Assembly (NCBI GenBank): GCA_026982665.1
Contig: JALSGQ010000010.1
Location: forward strand, 1-58,077
Direction: 5' to 3'
From: Hyphomicrobiales bacterium
GTDB taxonomy: Bacteria > Pseudomonadota > Alphaproteobacteria > Rhizobiales > Aestuariivirgaceae
Length of the DNA stretch: 58,077 bases
Part shown: positions 8,255 through 15,992 of the stretch, one piece after another
How positions within the stretch are numbered: position 1 is the stretch's first letter
Layout of the letters: the number at the start of each line of letters is the position of its first letter
Program-made: the position numbers and the translations under genes
Notes under the pieces: generated by a model
Told to the model about the DNA's origin: nothing
Database searches by the model: none
What the model saw: only the letters and a program-made list of their open reading frames with translations

Positions 8255-11200
8255 ATGGCCGTTGTGCAGGATGGAGGCAGACGGCGCGACGAGAAGGTGA
8301 TGCGCAAGCTGCGTGCACAACTGCACGATCTGCTGGCGCAGGCGGAAAATGAGCAGGACAACGGCGGCACGGGCACCGGCAAGGCCGCTGCGTCCGCAGG
8401 ACGGGCTGCTGGAAAGGCGCAGCCGTCGGGCAACCAGAGCGGGGAGCAGGAAACGATGTCGGCGCAGGCGCAGCAACACGCACGCGATGGTGGCTTCGAG
8501 GTGCTGGTGAGCGAGCAGCTGGCGCGTATTACCGACCAGCTGGCGGCGCTGGGCCGGCGGCTGGACGAGGAGCGCGCCTTCGCCCCGCAGCGGCCGGAAG
8601 AGGTGCCCGGCTATGCCGAGCTGAAGACGGCGCTCTACAACCTGGTGGAGCACCTGGAGCTTGCCGAGGGGCGCACGGCGGAGGCCATCAGCGGCCTGCG
8701 CGACCGCCTGGAGGAAGTGGCCGAGCGCACCTCCCGCGCGCTACAGCTGGCGCAGCAGGAAGGCAGGGTGGATGACGAGGCCCTGCATGTGCTGCAGCAG
8801 CGCATCGAGACGCTGAACGAGCGCATGCAGCGCCTGGAGGAAGCGCCTCCCGCCGCGCCGGACAGGGAACAGTTGACACAGCTGGTGAGCGAGGAGCTGG
8901 ACCAGCAGCTGGCCAGCCGCACGCAGCAGACCGAGCAGCGCATGGCGGCAATGGTTTCGCGCCTGCAGGAGAAGCTGGAGGAGCTGGCCGGCGGCGTGAT
9001 GGACATCGATCGCCTGCGCACCGACGTGGAGCGGGTGGAGGCACAGCTGCAGGAGGTTGGCGCGCAGGTGCAGCAGTGTGCCTCCGTGCAGCAGGTGGAG
9101 CGCATCGAGGCCAGCCTGCGCGACCTTTCCGCTCGCGTGGAGGAAAAGGCGGATCGCGCCGACATCGATACCTTGCGCCAGCGCCTTGATGAAATGGCCG
9201 AGCGCCTGCAGCAGGCGCGTGCGGCTGCCACGCCGGTGGATGATGCCCGCATCCGCGCCCTGGAAGAGCAGGCGCTGCAATTGCGCGCGCTGGTGGAGAA
9301 CGAGCTGGGCGAATCGCTGGTGCTGATGGGCGAGCGCCTGGCCGCCCATGACGAGCGCCTGCAGGCGCTGGCGCAACAGCCTTCCGCACCTGCTGCGGCA
9401 GACGAGGAGCGCCTGCAGCGGCTGGAGCAGGCCATCGCCACGCTGCAACAGGCGGTGGAGAAGCAGGAGGCGCAGGCAGTCTCGCCAGCAGCCGCACCGG
9501 AAGCTGCCGAGGAGGCGGTGCGCGAGATTGCCGTGCTGAAGGACGGGTTGCAGGACCTGGAGCGCATGGCGCGCGAGACCGATCGGCACACCCGCGAGAT
9601 GCTCACCACCATGCAGGAGGCCCTGGCCGAGGTGGTGGAGCGGCTGGTGGCGCTGGAAGAGGCTCCGCGCGCCTCTGCCGGCAGCACCCACGCCGCTGGC
9701 GTGCAGGATGGTGTATCGGCTGCAATGGCATCGGCTGCAATGGCATCGGCTGCAACGGAGAAGGAGCCGGAGAACCTCTCGGCGCAAACGCTGCTGGCAG
9801 AGGTGGCTCCGGACACCACCGCCACACCTGCCCCGCAGGTGGCGCGGCAGGCCGCATCGCCACAGCAGCAGGGCAAGGCATCCGGCAAGGATATGGCCGC
9901 GGAAGTGGCGGCGGCCATTGCCGGGCTGGAACCGGGGCAGGACGCTCCTGTCCCGGCCGATGACAAGCCGCAGGTTTCGGCCATGGCAGGTGCGGACAAC
10001 GGCATCCACGATGCCGCCGGCATGATGTCCGCCACCATTGCCCCTGCTGCGCCTTCTGCAGGTTCCTCTGCCGCCGGGCCGGATGCAGGTCCGGCCACCG
10101 ATGACTTCATTGCCGCTGCCCGCCGCGCGGCACTGGCCGCCAGCGCCGAGCCGGCAGGCATCAGCAGCAAACAGAAGAAGGAAGGCGCACCTTCCAGCCT
10201 GTTCGGCCGCCTGTTCGGCCGCAAGCCGGCGGCCGCGGAAGAAGGGAAGGCGGAGCATGGGAAGACGCAGCCGGCAGCCGCGCCAGCCACTGCTGGTGAT
10301 GCCGATGAAGCATCCAGCGTGCGTTCACTGTTTGGCGGTCTGAAACGCCGTGGCAAATCCGCAAATGACGCCGTGGCTGATACCGCGGATGCCGCCGGGA
10401 GCATGCCTGCACGGGCCGCTGGTGGTTCGCGCAAGCGCCTGCTGCTGGTCGGGCTGGTGATGCTCTCTGCCGCCGCCGTGCTGCTGATGCGCCAGCAACA
10501 GGCACCGAAACCGGCTGCGCAACCGGCTGCCGTGCAACAGCAGGCAGAACAGGCTGGCCGGCAAGCCGATGACGCTGCCCAGCCGTCGCAAGAGTCGGCC
10601 ATCAGGATACCGCGGAAGGAAAAGGCCTCTGGCAGCGGCGAGGAAGAACAGGGCAAGCGCCAGAGCTTCAATGCAGCACCCGGCAGCACCGGCCTGTTTG
10701 CCCCTGCCACCGGCACGCCCATTCACACCGCCAGCCTTTCGGCCATCGGCGCGGCGGGCAATGGCGCGGCCGCAACGTCGACAGGTGCAGCCGCAGCACA
10801 AGGCATGCCCTCCACTGCCAAGGCTGATGTCAACGGAGCTGCTGCCGGCAATGATGCCGCGGATAATGCGGCACGTTCGGCGAGCCTTGCACCCCTGCCG
10901 GAAGGCCTCGGCCCCGCTGCCCTGCGCAATGCCGCCATCAATGGCGATGGCAAGGCCGCTTACATCATCGCCCTGCGCTACCTGAAGGGCGAGGGCGTGA
11001 AGCGCGACATCGAGGCCGGTGTGCGCTGGCTGCGCACCGCGGCGGAAAAGGGCGTGGTGGTGGCCATGTATCGCCTGGGCCTGATGCACGAACGCGGCCT
11101 TGGGCTGCCACGCGATCTCATGCAGGCCCGTATCTGGTATGAGCGTGCCGCCCTGCGTGGCAACGTGCGCGCCATGCACAATCTCGCCGTGCTGCTGGCC

Positions 11201-11803
11201 TCCGGCAGGCTGCAGGAAGCAGATGCCGAAAAGGCCGCCTACTGGTTCCGCAAGGCCGCCACGCACGGCGTGCGCGACAGCCAGTTCAACCTGGCGGTGC
11301 TGTATCATCGTGGCGATGGCGTGCCGCGCTCGCTTGCCGATGCCTGGTTCTGGTATTCCGCCGCTGCCGCGCAAGGGGATTCTGCCGCCGCCGAGCAGGC
11401 GAGGAAACTGGCCGAATACCTGCCACCGGCGCAGTTGGCGGAAATGCGCAGGAAATTCGCCGCCTTCACCCCCACGCCGCCCATTCGCAACGCCAACACC
11501 GTCATCATCGACCGGCCCGAATGGCGCGGCGGCACCAGCCGCTTGAGCAACGCCGCGGCCACTGCCGGCGCTGCTGCCGCCACGCAGGCCGCGGCCGACA
11601 TGCCGCAGGGCAAGGCGCTGGTGAAGGAGGTGCAGCGGCTGCTGAAGCGCATCGGCTATGACGTCGGGCCGGTGGACGGCATCATGGGCAACCGCACCGC
11701 CAACGCCATCCGCCTGTTCCAGTTGCAGAGCCGCCTGCCGGTGAACGGCACGCCGGATCACGCCCTGCTGCAGCGCTTGCGCCAGCACGTGGGCGATGCC
11801 TGA
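8255..11803 (+). CDS. PodJ-like polar scaffold: coiled coil, TM, Sel1 repeats, peptidoglycan-binding domain
   Basis: 1182 residues from the ATG at 8255 (alternatives at 8300 and 8456). Residues about 70-480 are highly charged heptad-rich coiled coil. A low-complexity Ala/Pro/Thr region follows, then one membrane helix at about 727-745 (LLLVGLVMLSAAAVLLM). The C-terminal part, predicted periplasmic, has four to five Sel1-like TPR repeats at about 886-1060 (for example MYRLGLMHERGLGLPRD). It ends with a PG_binding_1 domain at about 1120-1182 (LLKRIGYDVGPVDGIMG). This order matches PodJ, which organises the cell pole and pilus or holdfast development in Caulobacter. Orthology is inferred from architecture; the N-terminus is not closely PodJ-like. 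Confidence 0.75.
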   Translation: MAVVQDGGRRRDEKVMRKLRAQLHDLLAQAENEQDNGGTGTGKAAASAGRAAGKAQPSGNQSGEQETMSAQAQQHARDGGFEVLVSEQLARITDQLAALGRRLDEERAFAPQRPEEVPGYAELKTALYNLVEHLELAEGRTAEAISGLRDRLEEVAERTSRALQLAQQEGRVDDEALHVLQQRIETLNERMQRLEEAPPAAPDREQLTQLVSEELDQQLASRTQQTEQRMAAMVSRLQEKLEELAGGVMDIDRLRTDVERVEAQLQEVGAQVQQCASVQQVERIEASLRDLSARVEEKADRADIDTLRQRLDEMAERLQQARAAATPVDDARIRALEEQALQLRALVENELGESLVLMGERLAAHDERLQALAQQPSAPAAADEERLQRLEQAIATLQQAVEKQEAQAVSPAAAPEAAEEAVREIAVLKDGLQDLERMARETDRHTREMLTTMQEALAEVVERLVALEEAPRASAGSTHAAGVQDGVSAAMASAAMASAATEKEPENLSAQTLLAEVAPDTTATPAPQVARQAASPQQQGKASGKDMAAEVAAAIAGLEPGQDAPVPADDKPQVSAMAGADNGIHDAAGMMSATIAPAAPSAGSSAAGPDAGPATDDFIAAARRAALAASAEPAGISSKQKKEGAPSSLFGRLFGRKPAAAEEGKAEHGKTQPAAAPATAGDADEASSVRSLFGGLKRRGKSANDAVADTADAAGSMPARAAGGSRKRLLLVGLVMLSAAAVLLMRQQQAPKPAAQPAAVQQQAEQAGRQADDAAQPSQESAIRIPRKEKASGSGEEEQGKRQSFNAAPGSTGLFAPATGTPIHTASLSAIGAAGNGAAATSTGAAAAQGMPSTAKADVNGAAAGNDAADNAARSASLAPLPEGLGPAALRNAAINGDGKAAYIIALRYLKGEGVKRDIEAGVRWLRTAAEKGVVVAMYRLGLMHERGLGLPRDLMQARIWYERAALRGNVRAMHNLAVLLASGRLQEADAEKAAYWFRKAATHGVRDSQFNLAVLYHRGDGVPRSLADAWFWYSAAAAQGDSAAAEQARKLAEYLPPAQLAEMRRKFAAFTPTPPIRNANTVIIDRPEWRGGTSRLSNAAATAGAAAATQAAADMPQGKALVKEVQRLLKRIGYDVGPVDGIMGNRTANAIRLFQLQSRLPVNGTPDHALLQRLRQHVGDA
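9714..9757 (+). repeat. Three tandem copies of a 15-base unit within the podJ-like gene
   Basis: The unit ATCGGCTGCAATGGC occurs at 9714 and 9729, and a third near-copy with one change starts at 9744. It encodes the in-frame repeat SAAMASAAMASAAT in the linker between the coiled coil and the membrane helix. Copy number could vary by slippage without a frameshift. Confidence 0.85.
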
Positions 11804-11955
11804 GGCTGCTTGCGGCCATCGATGAAGCCGGTCTTGTCCTGCCTCGCGCACAAGCGGCAACGCCCGGGCCTGATGGACTCCACGGCAACCGTGCGCTGAA
11901 GCAATGCTGCATCAAGCGGGCTTGCGGCTTTTCAGCAGCGTGTCAGACCTCTATC

Positions 11956-12432
11956 ATGCCGGGCATGCATGACTTGACCTCAAGCCGATGTGCCGATGTC
12001 CGGCATCACGATGCCCGGCACGGCATCACCCGCCGGGCAGATCTGCTGGCGGCCACGCCGGCGCTGCTGGCATTGCTGCTGGCATTCGCCCAGCCGCAGC
12101 AGCGGCTGCTGTGGCTGGCGCTGCTGCTGTTTGCCGCCGTGCTCGCCAGCCTGTTTGCGCCCGTGTGGTCATCCCGCGGCCATTGGCGCATCGCGCCGCC
12201 TCCGGTGTTGCAAGGCGGGCGCGCCATGATGCGCCGTGCATTGCTGCTGCTTGCACTGCTGGCGATGCCCGCCAGCCTGTTGCTGCCGTTGCCGGTGGGG
12301 CTGTTGCTGCTGCTGGCGCTGCGCATGGGCTGGGCCATGTGCGGCCCCACCCGCATGCCGGGGTTCATGTTCATCGATGTTGCGCTGCTGGCCGCCAGCC
12401 TGCTGGCGCTGCTGCCATCGGCGGGTGGATGA
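11956..12432 (+). CDS. Small membrane protein, unrecognised
   Basis: 158 residues. After about 28 polar N-terminal residues come four or five strongly hydrophobic segments rich in Leu and Ala (for example LLWLALLLFAAVLASLF and LLLPLPVGLLLLLAL). I do not recognise the family, and high-GC sequence can produce spurious Leu/Ala-rich frames, so this is a moderate call. In its favour, it fills the gap between the podJ-like gene and apaG on the same strand, and the helices are separated by plausible charged loops. Confidence 0.45.
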   Translation: MPGMHDLTSSRCADVRHHDARHGITRRADLLAATPALLALLLAFAQPQQRLLWLALLLFAAVLASLFAPVWSSRGHWRIAPPPVLQGGRAMMRRALLLLALLAMPASLLLPLPVGLLLLLALRMGWAMCGPTRMPGFMFIDVALLAASLLALLPSAGG

Positions 12433-12598
12433 CCGGCCGTGTGCCGGAAGTGCATTCCGCCATGCAAACCGGCACCACGGGGTGAAAAACGCCCTGCCAC
12501 GCACCTTTGCGCAGGCTGTTCGGCATTCTACCATTGCGGTATTCGAATTGGTTCATCCAGCAGGGCGTCAACGGCAATACACCGGCGGCAGGAAGATC

Positions 12599-13030
12599 AT
12601 GCACAAGTCCGAACAGCGCCTGCCCGGCAGGCACGACATCTTCGAGAAGACCACCGAGGGCGTGCGCGTGCGGGTGCGGCCGGAGTTCCGCGACGACCAG
12701 TCGGATCCGGCGAACGGCTATTACGTCTGGCTCTATCACGTGGAGATTGCCAACACCGGGCAGGAGACGGTCATCCTGCGCACACGGCACTGGATCATCA
12801 CCGATTCGCAGGGACGCATCACGGAGGTGCGCGGTGCTGGCGTGGTCGGCGAGCAGCCCATCCTGCGCCCCGGCGAGCGCTTCGAATACACCTCCGGCAC
12901 GCCGTTGAAGACCCCCAGCGGCTTCATGCGCGGCTTCTACGAGATGGAGACGGAGGACGGCCGCCGCTTCCTGGTGGAAATTCCGGCCTTCTCGCTGGAC
13001 AGTCCCCACGCCGAAAACCGCCTGCACTGA
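12599..13030 (+). CDS. apaG: ApaG protein
   Basis: 143 residues from the ATG at 12599, with GGCAGGAAG as ribosome site. The whole length is one DUF525/ApaG fibronectin-III-like beta sandwich, with the family features YVWLYHVEIANTG, RTRHWIITDSQGRITEVRG, GVVGEQPILRPGERFEYTSG and GFMRGFYEM. ApaG is associated with cobalt/magnesium resistance and with Ap4A metabolism in enterobacteria; its molecular activity is not settled. It converges with the S24-type regulator downstream, 45 bases away. Confidence 0.95.
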   Translation: MHKSEQRLPGRHDIFEKTTEGVRVRVRPEFRDDQSDPANGYYVWLYHVEIANTGQETVILRTRHWIITDSQGRITEVRGAGVVGEQPILRPGERFEYTSGTPLKTPSGFMRGFYEMETEDGRRFLVEIPAFSLDSPHAENRLH

Positions 13031-13075
13031 AACGCCCGGCCCGACAGGCCGAAGGCTCTCCCCGCATGCCCGGCT

Positions 13076-13702
13076 TTACTGGCTGGCCCACAGGATGCGT
13101 GCCATCCACACGACAGCGGACGGATGCACGTCCACCTCCCCGTATTCCGGGTTCAGAGACGCCAGCGTGATGCGCTCCGCCGTGCGCCGCTTCAGCAGCT
13201 TGGCCATCACCTCGCCGCTTGCAAGCCGCACCACCACCCGGTCGCCCACATGGGTGCGGGTATTGGGCGAAACGACGATGATGTCGCCATCGCGATAGAC
13301 CGGCTGCATGCTGTCGCCCGTGATGCGCAGGGCATAGGCATTCTCGTCGGCAATGCCGGGCACCTCCACCTCGTCCCAGCCGCTGCCGGCGGGAAAGCCG
13401 GCATCGTCGAAATATCCCTCGCCACCGGCCCTGGCCAGGCCAATCAGCGGAAGGCGCGTGCGCAAGGGAGGCCGCCGCGCCACCAGCCGCGCGAAGTCTT
13501 CCAGCGTCGTGCCGGTGGCGGAAAGCACCTTGGCGATGCTCTCCGTCGAGGGCCAGCGCGGGCGGTCGTTGGCGGTGATGCGCTTGGAGCGGTTGAACGA
13601 GGTGGGATCCAGCCCCGCCTGCCGCGCGAGGCCAGAGGTGGAAAGCCCGTGATTGCGGGCCAGGGTGTCTATGGCCTGCCAGATATCCGCATGTGAAAAC
13701 AT
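13076..13702 (-). CDS. Helix-turn-helix regulator with S24 (LexA-like) peptidase domain
   Basis: 208 residues from the ATG at 13702 (MFSHADIWQAIDTLARNHG). The N-terminal 75 residues form an XRE-like helix-turn-helix (LSTSGLARQAGLDPTSFNRS). The C-terminal half is a LexA/S24 peptidase domain with the catalytic Ser in RITGDSMQPVYRDGD and the Lys in the strand ending GEVMAKLLKRR. An Ala-Gly dipeptide in IGLARAGGEGYF is a possible self-cleavage site. Related proteins are widespread single genes in alphaproteobacteria. Its operator and inducing signal are unknown; phage-repressor-like autocleavage on DNA damage is a plausible inference, not shown. Confidence 0.85.
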   Translation of the reverse strand: MFSHADIWQAIDTLARNHGLSTSGLARQAGLDPTSFNRSKRITANDRPRWPSTESIAKVLSATGTTLEDFARLVARRPPLRTRLPLIGLARAGGEGYFDDAGFPAGSGWDEVEVPGIADENAYALRITGDSMQPVYRDGDIIVVSPNTRTHVGDRVVVRLASGEVMAKLLKRRTAERITLASLNPEYGEVDVHPSAVVWMARILWASQ

Positions 13703-13959
13703 GGCATGAAAAAGCAATGCGCCCTTCCCCAAGGTGAACATTCCCCATGCCGCCACGGCACACGGCCGTCGCGCAGGCGCGATATTAGCCATCATTCAAT
13801 CTGCTGTCGAATCGCTGCATGCCGATTTCCCCGGGTGGTGGCAGTGCGTCATCACCGGCATGCCTGCTCTTCCGCAACGCACCGGCAGGGGCCGCATCCG
13901 TGGGCAGGAGTGCATGTGGCTGAACGGCCGCTGCCATGGCCGCAACGGCAGCAGCCCGC

Positions 13960-14976
13960 TCAGCGGGAGGAGGACGATTGCAGCATCTCGGCAATGGATT
14001 CACGCACCACGGTAAACTGCCCGGCCGGGCGGTAGCGCTCGAGATACGGCGGCACCACGGCCTCGATGCCCTCCGGCTCCAGCCCCAGCCCCTCCAGGGT
14101 GCGCCCTTCCCGCACCGCCTGTTCGCTCACCACGTTGTCGCGCTGAAGCATCTTCACCTGATCCGGTGTCAGCGGCGCGCCGGGCAGGAACTGCATCGGC
14201 CATGCCATTACCTTCGCCAGGCCAAAGGGAACGGGCAGCAGCAGCCGGCGCCGGCGGATGACGCGCAGCATGAAGCGCATCAGCTCGCGGAAGGTGAACA
14301 CCTCCGGCCCGCCCAGTTCCAGCGTCTGCCCGCGCGCCTTGCCGCTTTCCACCAGCAGCCGCACCGCCTCGGCCACATCACCCACGTAAACGGGCTGAAA
14401 GCGCGTCTTGCCGCCGCCGATGAGCGGCAAAGCCGGAGACAGCCGCGCCATGGCGGCAAAGCGGTTGAAGAACTCGTCCTCCGGCCCCACCACGATGGAC
14501 GGACGCAGGATCACCGCATCGGGGAAGGCGCGCCGCACCGCCTCCTCGCCCGCCGCCTTGCTGCGGGCATAGGCAGCAGGCGAATCCCTGTCCGCTCCCA
14601 GCGCGGAAACATGGATGAAATGCGCCACGCCGGCAGCCTTTGCCGCCTCTGCCGCTGCCTGCGCACCCTTCACGTGCACTGCCTCGAAGGTCTGCTGTCC
14701 GCGCTCGGCCAGGATGCCGACGAGGTTGAGCACCGCCTGCGAACCTTCCACTGCCCGCTTCACCGAGGCGGCATCGCGCACGTTGGCCTGCACGAAGCCG
14801 ATCTGCCCCGGTGCCCCCAGGGGTTGGAGGAACAGCGCCAGGTCCGGCCTGCGGCAGATGACGCGCACCCGCCAGCCGGCGGATGCCAGCGCCGCCACCA
14901 CGTGCCGCCCGATGAAGCCCGAGCCACCAATGACGCTGACGATCTCCTGACGAAACGGACGATGCCACTGCTGCAT
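13960..14976 (-). CDS. NDUFA9-like NAD(P)-binding protein (complex I-associated family)
   Basis: 338 residues from the ATG at 14976, with a strong GGAGG ribosome site nine bases upstream. The N-terminal Rossmann motif is VIGGSGFIGRHVV, followed by VSALGADRDSPAAYARSKAAGE, which carries the YxxxK pair of extended short-chain dehydrogenases. The C-terminal part is the substrate-binding lobe. Best match by pattern is the complex I NDUFA9 subunit family, common in alphaproteobacteria, where the protein is thought to bind NADPH and help respiratory complex I. The nuo genes are not in this window. It is divergent from the tRNA-Leu gene. Confidence 0.85.
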   Translation of the reverse strand: MQQWHRPFRQEIVSVIGGSGFIGRHVVAALASAGWRVRVICRRPDLALFLQPLGAPGQIGFVQANVRDAASVKRAVEGSQAVLNLVGILAERGQQTFEAVHVKGAQAAAEAAKAAGVAHFIHVSALGADRDSPAAYARSKAAGEEAVRRAFPDAVILRPSIVVGPEDEFFNRFAAMARLSPALPLIGGGKTRFQPVYVGDVAEAVRLLVESGKARGQTLELGGPEVFTFRELMRFMLRVIRRRRLLLPVPFGLAKVMAWPMQFLPGAPLTPDQVKMLQRDNVVSEQAVREGRTLEGLGLEPEGIEAVVPPYLERYRPAGQFTVVRESIAEMLQSSSSR

Positions 14977-15110
14977 GCGCTTTCGCCTCCCTGTCGTGTC
15001 GCACGCATTGCTGCGCGCATGAATGCGGATCCCGGAACCTTGAAACTGCTTCTTTCTGCATAGCGTCATATGCGGCGACTGAAAAGCACCTGTGCGTTTG
15101 CGTCGCCCCC

Positions 15111-15140
15111 TTGACTTTTCGCTCCGGCGATAATAGATGC
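15111..15140 (+). promoter_or_regulatory. Candidate promoter of tRNA-Leu
   Basis: A strong -35-like TTGACT at 15111-15116 is followed by an AT-rich stretch around 15129-15139 in otherwise GC-rich sequence, ending about 15 bases before the mature tRNA. The exact -10 hexamer is uncertain (TAGATG at 15134 gives a 17-base spacer). Confidence 0.55.
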
Positions 15141-15153
15141 ATCTGCGCAAGAT

Positions 15154-15241
15154 GCCCGGGTGGCGGAATTGGTAGACGCGCTGGTTTCAGGTACCAGTGG
15201 CCATTGCGGCCGTGGAAGTTCGAGTCTTCTCCCGGGCACCA
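15154..15241 (+). tRNA. tRNA-Leu (anticodon CAG)
   Basis: Full cloverleaf with a long variable arm, so class II. The acceptor stem GCCCGGG (15154-15160) pairs with CCCGGGC (15231-15237), followed by discriminator A and an encoded CCA (15239-15241). The anticodon stem CTGGT/ACCAG encloses loop TTCAGGT, giving anticodon CAG at 15188-15190, which reads CUG. The variable arm contains GGCC-ATTGC-GGCC. The T loop is TTCGAGT. CUG is the main Leu codon in this GC-rich genome, so this should be a major isoacceptor. Confidence 0.97.
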
Positions 15242-15264
15242 TTCGTTAGGGCCTTTGCCGGGAA

Positions 15265-15292
15265 CCGCCAGCTGGCAGGCTGGCGGTTTTTT
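15265..15292 (+). terminator. Rho-independent terminator after tRNA-Leu
   Basis: Stem CCGCCAGC (15265-15272) with GCTGGCGG (15279-15286), a 6-base loop, then six T (15287-15292). It separates the tRNA transcript from rnd, whose start is 29 bases further on. Confidence 0.9.
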
Positions 15293-15320
15293 CATGTGGC
15301 GCAACGCTGGGGATCACATC

Positions 15321-15935
15321 ATGACCATCCGCCTGTTCAAGCATGACCTGCCCGACGATATCGACCTCGGCAACGAAGTGGCGGTGGATACCGAGACGCT
15401 GGGGCTGAACCCGTATCGCGACAAGCTGTGCGTGGTGCAGCTCTCTTCCGGCGATGGCAACGCCGTGCTGGTGCAGCTCGATCGCGAGACATACGAAGCC
15501 CCCAACCTGAAGCGCCTGCTGGAAGATGCGAACGTGATGAAGATCTTCCACTATGCGCGCTTCGACATGGGCGTGCTGAAGCACTGGCTGGGGGCTGACG
15601 TGGGACCGGTGTGGTGCACCAAGATCGCCTCGAAGCTCGCCCGCACCTATACCGACCGCCACGGGCTGAAGGACCTGGTGCGCGAGATGCTGGGCGTGGA
15701 CATGTCCAAGCAGCAGCAGAGTTCGGACTGGGGCACGCCGGTGCTCTCCGAGGCGCAGAAGCAGTATGCCGCAGCGGACGTGCTCTACCTGCACGAGCTG
15801 AAGCAGCGGCTGGAGATGATGTTGCGCCGCGAGGGGCGGCTTCATCTGGCGGAGGAATGCTTCCGCTTTCTGCCCACGCGCGTGGCGCTGGATCTTGCCG
15901 GCTGGGCGGATGTGGACATCTTTGCCCACTCGTGA
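15321..15935 (+). CDS. rnd: Ribonuclease D (short form, 3'-5' exonuclease)
   Basis: 204 residues from the ATG at 15321, much shorter than E. coli RNase D and lacking the HRDC domains, as is common in alphaproteobacteria. The DEDDy exonuclease motifs are present: VAVDTETLGLNP (Exo I), IFHYARFDMGVL (Exo II) and YAAADVLYLHEL (Exo III with Tyr). The enzyme trims 3' ends of tRNA and other small RNA precursors. It lies directly behind tRNA-Leu but is separated from it by a terminator, so it probably uses its own promoter or read-through. folC follows after 57 bases. Confidence 0.92.
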   Translation: MTIRLFKHDLPDDIDLGNEVAVDTETLGLNPYRDKLCVVQLSSGDGNAVLVQLDRETYEAPNLKRLLEDANVMKIFHYARFDMGVLKHWLGADVGPVWCTKIASKLARTYTDRHGLKDLVREMLGVDMSKQQQSSDWGTPVLSEAQKQYAAADVLYLHELKQRLEMMLRREGRLHLAEECFRFLPTRVALDLAGWADVDIFAHS

Positions 15936-15992
15936 AGCCCCTTGCGATTGTGTTATGCTGCACGGCAGTGGTGAACCTGCTGGTCAGAGAAC

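Noticed and set aside
8635-10722. Long Ser/Ala/Cys-rich open frame antisense to the podJ-like gene
   Set aside because: Composition is typical of the complement of Ala/Glu/Gln coiled-coil codons; no family features.
15154-15320. Integration (att) site at the tRNA-Leu 3' end
   Set aside because: No direct repeat of the tRNA end, integrase or foreign gene nearby; rnd and folC follow.
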